A DNA stretch of 64,000 nt. Origin: Crossaster papposus. Taxonomy: Eukaryota > Echinodermata > Asteroidea > Velatida > Solasteridae. The notes under the pieces were generated by a model. The model saw only the letters and a list, made by a program, of their open reading frames with translations. It made no database searches and was not told where the DNA came from. Location: positions 744,001-808,000 of the forward strand of contig JBAIAA010000510.1 of the NCBI GenBank assembly GCA_037893245.1. Reading direction: 5' to 3'. This document shows, piece after piece, positions 57,686 to 64,000 of this stretch. Position 1 is the first letter of the stretch. Every line of letters begins with the position of its first letter. Both the position numbers and the translations under genes were made by a program.

Positions 57686-57831
57686 TCAAGGTTAATAAAC
57701 AAATACATCAACACTTTTTCTCATTAATTATTAACATTTAGCATAACAAATAAAAGGCATCAGAGTGGTCTGAAGCCCAGATATTCTGTTTACGAATCTA
57801 TGAATTCGTGTTATTCAACTTTAACAATAAT

Positions 57832-57903
57832 TGGCACGAGAGGTATTCGAACCCTCGATCTTCTGTTTACGAAACAGACGCCTTGCCACTTGGCCACTGC
57901 GCC
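57832..57903 (-). tRNA. chimeric T/D tRNA-Thr(CGT)
   Basis: Same chimera as at 56860, plus A6-C67 in the acceptor. Confidence 0.7.
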
Positions 57904-58208
57904 TCAGGGTTAATAAACAAATACACCAACACTTTTTCTCATTAATTATTAATATTTAGCATTACAAATAAAAGGCATGAGAGTGGTCTGAAGCCCAGAT
58001 ATTCTGTTTACGAATCTATAAATTCGTGTTATTCAACTTTAACAATAATTGGCACGAGAGGTATTCGAACCCTCTAGCTTCTGTTCACGAGATAGACGAC
58101 TTACAACTTGGCCACAGCTCCTCGCCGTTAATTAACTAATACATGAACACTTTATAAAAGCAAGTTCTTGTAACTCATGTTAATTAGCTTTAAATTGTTT
58201 TAAAAACA

Positions 58209-58280
58209 AGGCGCGAGAGGGGTTCGAACCCTCGATCTTCTGTTTACGAAATAGACGCCTTACCACTTGGCCACTGCGCC
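58209..58280 (-). tRNA. tRNA-Thr(CGT)
   Basis: A30-C40 and A6-C67; counterpart of 50434. Confidence 0.72.
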
Positions 58281-58583
58281 TCAAAGTTAATATACAAATA
58301 CATCAACACTTTTTCTCATAATTATTGATATTTAGCATTACAAATAAAAGGCATGAGAGTGGTCTGAAGCCCAGATATTCTGTTTACAAATCTATAAATT
58401 CGTGTTATTCAACTTTAACAATAATTGGCACGAGAGGGATTCGAACCCTTTAGCTTCTGTTCACGAGATAGTCGACTTACAACTTGGCCACAGCTTTTCG
58501 CGTTAATGAACTCATAAATGAACACTTTCTAATATCAAGTCGTTGTAATTCATGTTATTCAGCTTTAAATGGTTTTAAAAACC

Positions 58584-58655
58584 AGGCGCGAGAGGGGTTC
58601 GAACCCTCGATCTTCTGTTTACGAAACAGACGCCTTACCACTTGGCCACCGCGCC
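58584..58655 (-). tRNA. tRNA-Thr(CGT)
   Basis: Consensus; counterpart of 50809. Confidence 0.92.
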
Positions 58656-58960
58656 TCAAGGTTAATAAACGAATACATCAACACTTTTTCTAATTAATTC
58701 ATCATATTTAGCATTACAAATAAAAGGCATGAGAGTGGTCTGAAGCCCAGATATTCTGTTTACAAATCTATAAATTCGTGTTATTCAACTTTAACAATAA
58801 TTGGCACGAGAGGTATTCGAACCCTCTAGCTTCTGTTCACGAGATAGAAGACTTACAACTTGGCCACAGCTCCTCGCCGTTAATTAACTCATACATGAAC
58901 ACTTTCTAAAAGCAAGTTCTTGTAATTCATGTTAATTAGCTTAAAATGGTTTTAAAAACA

Positions 58961-59032
58961 AGGCGCGAGAGGGGTTCGAACCCTCGATCTTCTGTTTACG
59001 AAACAGACGCCTTACCACTTGGCCACCGCGCC
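58961..59032 (-). tRNA. tRNA-Thr(CGT)
   Basis: Consensus; counterpart of 51186. Confidence 0.92.
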
Positions 59033-59337
59033 TCAAGGTTAATAAACGAATACATCAACACTTTTTCTAATTAATTCATCATATTTAGCATTACAAATAA
59101 AAGGCATGAGAGTGGTCTGAAGCCCAGATATTCTGTTTACGAATCTATAAATTTGTGTTATTCAAATTTAACAATAATTGGCACGAGAGGTATTCGAACC
59201 ATTTAGCTTCTGTTCACGAGATAGACGACTTACAACGTAGCCACAGCTCTTCGACGTAAATGTACTCATAAATGAACAGGATCTAATATCAAGTCGTTGT
59301 AATTCATGTTATTCAGCTTTAAATGGTTTTAAAAACC

Positions 59338-59409
59338 AGGCGTGAGAGGGGTTCGAACCCTCGATCTTCTGTTTACGAAACAGACGCCTTACCACTTGGC
59401 CACCGCGCC
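59338..59409 (-). tRNA. tRNA-Thr(CGT)
   Basis: C5-A68; counterpart of 52701. Confidence 0.8.
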
Positions 59410-59714
59410 TCAAGGTTAATAGACGAATACATCAACACTTTTTCTAATTATTTCATCATATTTAGCATTACAAATAAAAGGCATGAGAGTGGTCTGAAGC
59501 CCAGATATTCTGTTTACAAATCTATAAATTCGTGTTATTCAACTTTAACAATAATAGGCACGAGAGGTATTCGAACCCTCTAGCTTCTGTTCACGAGATA
59601 GACGACTTACAACTTGGCCACAGCTCCTCGCCGTTAATGAACTCATACATGAACACTTTCTAATATCAAGTCGTTGTAATTCATGTTATTCAGCTTTAAA
59701 TGGTTTTAAAAACC

Positions 59715-59786
59715 AGGCGTGAGAGGGGTTCGAACCCTCGATCTTCTGTTTACGAAACAGACGCCTTACCACTTGGCCACCGCGCC
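59715..59786 (-). tRNA. tRNA-Thr(CGT)
   Basis: C5-A68; counterpart of 53078. Confidence 0.8.
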
Positions 59787-60091
59787 TCAAGGTTAATAGA
59801 CGAATACATCAACACTTTTTCTAATTATTTCATCATATTTAGCATTACAAATAAAAGGCATGAGAGTGGTCTGAAGCCCAGATATTCTGTTTACAAATCT
59901 ATAAATTCGTGTTATTCAACTTTAACAATAATAGGCACGAGAGGTATTCGAACCCTCTAGCTTCTGTTCACGAGATAGACGACTTACAACTTGGCCACAG
60001 CTCCTCGCCGTTAATGAACTCATACATGAACACTTTCTAAAAGCAAGTTCTTGTAATTCATGTTAATTAGCTTAAAATTGTTTTAAAAACA

Positions 60092-60163
60092 AGGCGCGAG
60101 AGGGGTTCGAACCCTCGATCTTCTGTTTACGAAACAGACGCCTTACCACTTGGCCACCGCGCC
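60092..60163 (-). tRNA. tRNA-Thr(CGT)
   Basis: Consensus; counterpart of 53455. Confidence 0.92.
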
Positions 60164-60467
60164 TCAAGGTTAATAAACAAATACATCAACACTTTTTCTC
60201 ATTAATTATTAATATTTAGCATAACAAATAAAAGGCATCAGAGTGGTCTGAAGCCCAGATATTCTGTTTACGAATCTATGAATTCGTGTTATTCAACTTT
60301 AACAATAATTGGCACGAGAGGTATACGAACCCCCTAGATTCTGTTCACGAGATAGACGACTTACAACTTGGCCACAGCTCCTCGCCGTTAATGAACTGAT
60401 ACATGAACACTTTCTAAAAGGAAGTTCTTGTAATTCATGTTAATTAGCTTAAATTGTTTTTAAAAAA

Positions 60468-60539
60468 AGGCGCGAGAGGTGTTCGAACCCTCGATCTTCT
60501 GTTTACGAAACAGACGCCTTACCACTTGGCCACCGCGCC
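60468..60539 (-). tRNA. tRNA-Thr(CGT)
   Basis: G53-A61, T7 run; counterpart of 53831. Confidence 0.82.
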
Positions 60540-60844
60540 TCAAGGTTAATAAGCAAATACACCAACACTTTTTCTCATTAATTATTGATATTTAGCATTA
60601 CAAATAAAAGGCATGAGAATGGTCTGAAGCCCAGATATTCTGTTTACGAATCTATAAATTCGTGTTATTCAACTTTAACAATAATTGGCACGAGAGGTAT
60701 TCGAACCCTCTAGCTTCTGTTCTCGAGATAGACGACTTACAACTTGGCCACAGCTCCTCGCCTTTAATGAACTAATACATGAACACTTTCTAAAAGCAAG
60801 TTCTTGTAATTCATGTTAATTAGCTTAAAATTGTTTTAAAAACA

Positions 60845-60916
60845 AGGCGCGAGAGGGGTTCGAACCCTCGATCTTCTGTTTACGAAACAGACGCCTTACC
60901 ACTAGGCCACCGCGCC
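60845..60916 (-). tRNA. tRNA-Thr(CGT)
   Basis: T14; counterpart of 54208. Confidence 0.8.
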
Positions 60917-61221
60917 TCAAGGTTAATAAACGAATACATCAACACTTTTTCTCATTAATTATTAATATTTAGCATTACAAATAAAAGGCATCAGAGGGTT
61001 CTGAAGCCCAGATATTCTGTTTACGAATCTATGAATTCGTGTTATTCAACTTTAACAATAATTGGCACGAGAGGGATTCGAACCCTTTAGCTTCTGTTCA
61101 CGAGATAGTCGACTTACAACTTGGCCACAGCTACTCGCCGTTAATGAACTCATAAATGAATACTTTCTAATATCAAGTCGTTGTAATTCATGTTATTCAG
61201 CTTAAAATGGTTTTAAAAACC

Positions 61222-61293
61222 AGGCGCGAGAAGGGTTCGAACCCTCGATCTTCTGTTTACGAAACAGACGCCTTACCACTTGGCCACCGCGCC
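61222..61293 (-). tRNA. tRNA-Thr(CGT)
   Basis: G51-T63; counterpart of 54585. Confidence 0.88.
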
Positions 61294-61598
61294 TCAAGGT
61301 TAATAAACGAATACATCAACACTTTTTCTAATTATTTCATCATATTTAGCATTACAAATAAAAGTCATGAGAGTGGTCTGAAGCCCAGATATTCTGTTTA
61401 CAAATCTATAAATTCGTGTTATTCAACTTTAACAATAATTGGCACGAGAGGTATTCGAACCCTCTAGCTTCTGTTAACGAGATAGACGACTTACAACTTG
61501 GCCACAGCTCCTCGCCGTTAACGAACTCATACATGAACACTTTCTAAAAGCAAGTTCTTGTAATTCATGTTAATTAGCTTAAAATTGTTTTAAAAACA

Positions 61599-61670
61599 AG
61601 GCGCGAGAGGGGTTCGAACCCTCGATCTTCTGTTTACGAAACAGACGCCTTACCACTTGGCCACCGCGCC
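61599..61670 (-). tRNA. tRNA-Thr(CGT)
   Basis: Consensus; counterpart of 54962. Confidence 0.92.
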
Positions 61671-61952
61671 TCAAGGTTAATAAACAAATACATCAACACT
61701 TTTTCTCATTAATTATTGATATTTAGCATTACAAATAAAAGGCATGAGAGTGGTCTAAAGCCCAGATATTCTGTTTACGAATCTATAAATTCGTATTATT
61801 TAACTTTAACAATAATTGGCACGAGAGGTATTCGAACCCTCTAGCTTCTGTTCACGAGATAGACGACTTACAACTTGGCCACAGCTCATCGCCGTTAATG
61901 AACTCATAAATGAACACTTTCTAAAAGCAGAGCTCCTCGCCGTTAATGAACT

Positions 61953-62445
61953 TGTGGGAAATTATGCGGTCTCCACAATAGTCTTGATCCGAAAGATTAA
62001 CTCACCAAGCAAGTTGCGAAGTCCGTGGCACCAGGCACGTGGTCCGTGTGGTAGCGTGCACCGGGGGTGTTCTGGCCCGCGAGCACGGGGCCGATTCACG
62101 GCGAGTGTTTGCTTGAGTTCCCGCTAACGACAGTTAGTGCAATAATGGCTGGCGTAGACTAGTTCAAAAATGCACACGACGAAAAGTAATCACACTTAAC
62201 AGTAGTAACAGGCAAAAACTTGGCACAAAAAGGTAAATATAACACAACAAAACTAGCGACGACCGAGGAGATTTTACGCACGAGACACTGGTGTTCCTAG
62301 CGACACCCAAGATGTGGTAAAACCGTGTGTTAGTTCGTGTGCCCAGGTCAGGTAACTCCAACGAACGAAAAAGGTCTCCTATGGCGGGCCGAATGTATCA
62401 AAGTTTCTATGGAGGGCCGCATCCACCATTATTAGAAAGTGTACA
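61953..62445. mobile_element. solo LTR, copy 2 (493 bp)
   Basis: Matches copy 1 at an offset of 6637 bp with the same insertion point; it lacks 4 bases near the right end (gtgtacaaactc against gtgtcactacaaactc). It was duplicated with its surroundings and is not a second insertion. Confidence 0.75.
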
Positions 62446-62520
62446 AACTCATACATGAACACTTTCTAAAAGCAAGTTCTTGTAATTCATGTTAATTAGC
62501 TTAAAATTGTTTTAAAAACA

Positions 62521-62592
62521 AGGCGCGAGAGGGGTTCGAACCCTCGATCTTCTGTTTACGAAACAGACGCCTTACCACTAGGCCACCACGCC
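62521..62592 (-). tRNA. tRNA-Thr(CGT)
   Basis: T14 and T5-G68; counterpart of 55888. Confidence 0.78.
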
Positions 62593-62897
62593 TCAAGGTT
62601 AATAAACGAATACATCAACACTTTTTCTAATTATTTCATCATATTTAGCATTACAAATAAAAGGCATGAGAGTGGTCTGAAGCCCAGATATTCTGTTTAC
62701 AAATCTATAAATTCCTGTTATTCAACTTTAACAATAATAGGCACGAGAGGTATTCGAACCCTCTAGCTTCTGTTCACGAGATAGACGACTTACAACTTGG
62801 CCACAGCTCCTCGCCGTTAATGAACTGATACATGAACACTTTCTAAAAGCAAGTTCTTGTAATTCATGTTAATTAGCTTAAAATTGTTTTAAAAACA

Positions 62898-62969
62898 AGG
62901 CGCGAGAGGGGTTCGAACCCTCGATCTTCTGTTTACGAAACAGACGCCTTACCACTTGGCCACCGCGCC
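62898..62969 (-). tRNA. tRNA-Thr(CGT)
   Basis: Consensus; counterpart of 56265. Confidence 0.92.
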
Positions 62970-63274
62970 TCAAGGTTAATAAACAAATACATCAACACTT
63001 TTTCTCATTAATTATTGATATTTAGCATTACAAATAAGAGGCATGAGAGTGGTCTGAAGCCCAGATATTCTGTTTACGAATCTATAAATTCGTGTTATTC
63101 AACTTCAACAATAATTGGCATGAGAGGTATTCGAACCCTCTAGCTTCTGTTCACGAGATAGACGACTTACAACTTGGCCACAGCTACTCGCCGTTAATGA
63201 ACTCATACATGAACACTTTCTAAAAGCAAGTTCTTGTAATTCATGTTAATTAGCTTAAAATTGTTTTAAAAACA

Positions 63275-63346
63275 AGGCGCGAGAGGGGTTCGAACCCTTG
63301 ATCTTCTGTTTACGAAACAGACGCCTTACAACTTGGCCACCGCGCC
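63275..63346 (-). tRNA. tRNA-Thr(CGT)
   Basis: D-like D loop; counterpart of 56642. Confidence 0.75.
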
Positions 63347-63492
63347 TCAAGGTTAATAAACAAATACATCAACACTTTTTCTCATTAATTATTAACATTT
63401 AGCATAACAAATAAAAGGCATCAGAGTGGTCTGAAGCCCAGATATTCTGTTTACGAATCTATGAATTCGTGTTATTCAACTTTAACAATAAT

Positions 63493-63564
63493 TGGCACGA
63501 GAGGTATTCGAACCCTCGATCTTCTGTTTACGAAACAGACGCCTTGCCACTTGGCCACCGCGCC
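63493..63564 (-). tRNA. chimeric T/D tRNA-Thr(CGT)
   Basis: Counterpart of the chimera at 56860. Confidence 0.75.
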
Positions 63565-63869
63565 TCAGGGTTAATAAACAAATACACCAACACTTTTTCT
63601 CATTAATTATTGATATTTAGCATTACAAATAAGAGGCATGAGAGTGGTCTGAAGCCCAGATATTCTGTTTACGAATCTATAAATTCGTGTTATTCAACTT
63701 TAACAATAATTGGCACGAGAGGTATTCGAACCCTCTAGCTTCTGTTCACGAGATAGACGACTTACAACTTGGCCACAGCTCCTCGCCGTTAATGAACTCA
63801 TACATGAACACTTTCTAAAAGCAAGTTCTTGTAATTCATGTTAATTAGCTTAAAATTGTTTTAAAAACA

Positions 63870-63941
63870 AGGCGCGAGAGGGGTTCGAACCCTCGATCTT
63901 CTGTTTACGAAACAGACGCCTTACCACTTGGCCACCGCGCC
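63870..63941 (-). tRNA. tRNA-Thr(CGT)
   Basis: Consensus; counterpart of 57237. Last T gene before the window edge. Confidence 0.92.
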
Positions 63942-64000
63942 TCAAGGTTAATAAACAAATACATCAACACTTTTTCTCATTAATTATTAATATTTAGCAT

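Larger units (their letters stand above)
16402..64000 (-). repeat. minus-strand tRNA-Thr tandem array, about 126 units
   Basis: One T gene about every 377 bp (exceptions 360, 375, 381, 384 bp, the 218-bp chimera steps and the LTR insertion), running off the right edge. If s is the lower coordinate of a T gene, the D copy lies at about s-159 to s-88 and the C relic at about s-235 to s-190, with small shifts from indels. D copies keep a B box (GGTTCGAATCC or GGTTCGAATACC) and mostly anticodon CGT (CTCGTGA loop); some have TGT (ttcacaagata). Two clusters of higher-order repeats and two solo LTRs are annotated separately. The T genes that follow share the fold described at 4826; their entries give only anticodon, trailer (T-run after the 3' end) and departures from consensus. 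Confidence 0.97.
58100..64000 (-). repeat. right-end segmental duplication, copy 2
   Basis: Second copy, including the solo LTR; it runs off the window. The left border is approximate because unit 58209 mixes features of 50434 and 51947. Confidence 0.8.

Noticed and set aside
21245-62127. Recurrent plus-strand open frames of 69-103 codons (MAREGFEPFSF..., MVLKTRRERGSNPRSS...)
   Set aside because: They are translations of the strand opposite the tRNA genes. REGFEPSIF and RERGSNPRSSVYETDALPLG are the usual antisense readings of T arm, anticodon arm and D arm. No independent coding signal.
16402-64000. CRISPR-like array (regular short repeats)
   Set aside because: The repeats are tRNA-derived, 377 bp apart, with homologous spacers, in animal DNA.

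Overview
The window is nuclear DNA of a multicellular animal, most likely a marine invertebrate. This rests on spliceosomal intron signals (CAG/GTAAGT donors, a phase-consistent 141-bp intron), a DDE-like transposase-derived gene of a type common in invertebrate genomes, a decayed CR1/Jockey-like LINE, a solo LTR, and metazoan-type nuclear tRNA-Thr genes with internal A and B boxes. The species cannot be named from sequence alone.

Layout. (1) 1-4786: AT-rich DNA with a minus-strand, intron-containing gene whose last exon (1788-2684) encodes a transposase-like domain. Its middle exon carries an 11-copy, 51-bp coding minisatellite and an apparent one-base frameshift. (2) 4787-4815: a poly-C tract. 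(3) 4826-7112: plus-strand array of six tRNA-Thr genes with degenerate partners. (4) 7113-16401: a 9.3-kb spacer bounded by related terminal repeats. It holds a LINE relic, three minisatellites and several perfect hairpins, and no gene I can support. (5) 16402-64000: minus-strand continuation of the same array with 125 further full-length tRNA-Thr-type genes, running off the right edge.

The array unit is about 377 bp. In transcription order each unit holds T, a 72-nt tRNA-Thr gene (anticodon CGT, or TGT in 26 of the 125 minus-strand copies), usually followed by a Pol III T-run; D, a 72-nt tRNA-Thr-like copy with a broken acceptor stem but a good B box and no T-run directly after it; and C, a relic of a tRNA 3' half starting at the anticodon loop, followed by TTTT. 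The flanks of T and D are homologous, so the unit is an old tRNA-plus-flank dimer whose D half later gained C. Units are organised into higher-order repeats: an exact 4148-bp, 11-unit period between about 32.0 and 41.9 kb, and a 6.6-kb duplication at the right end that carries a solo LTR in both copies.

The left array is transcribed rightwards and the right array leftwards, so both point into the 9.3-kb spacer. The genes do not form a pathway. The locus is a threonine-tRNA megacluster of at least 131 full-length copies evolving by unequal exchange and conversion. The D-C half of the unit could give a second, composite tRNA-like RNA. The many roughly 65-100-codon open frames in the array are antisense shadows of tRNA sequence and are not annotated as proteins.
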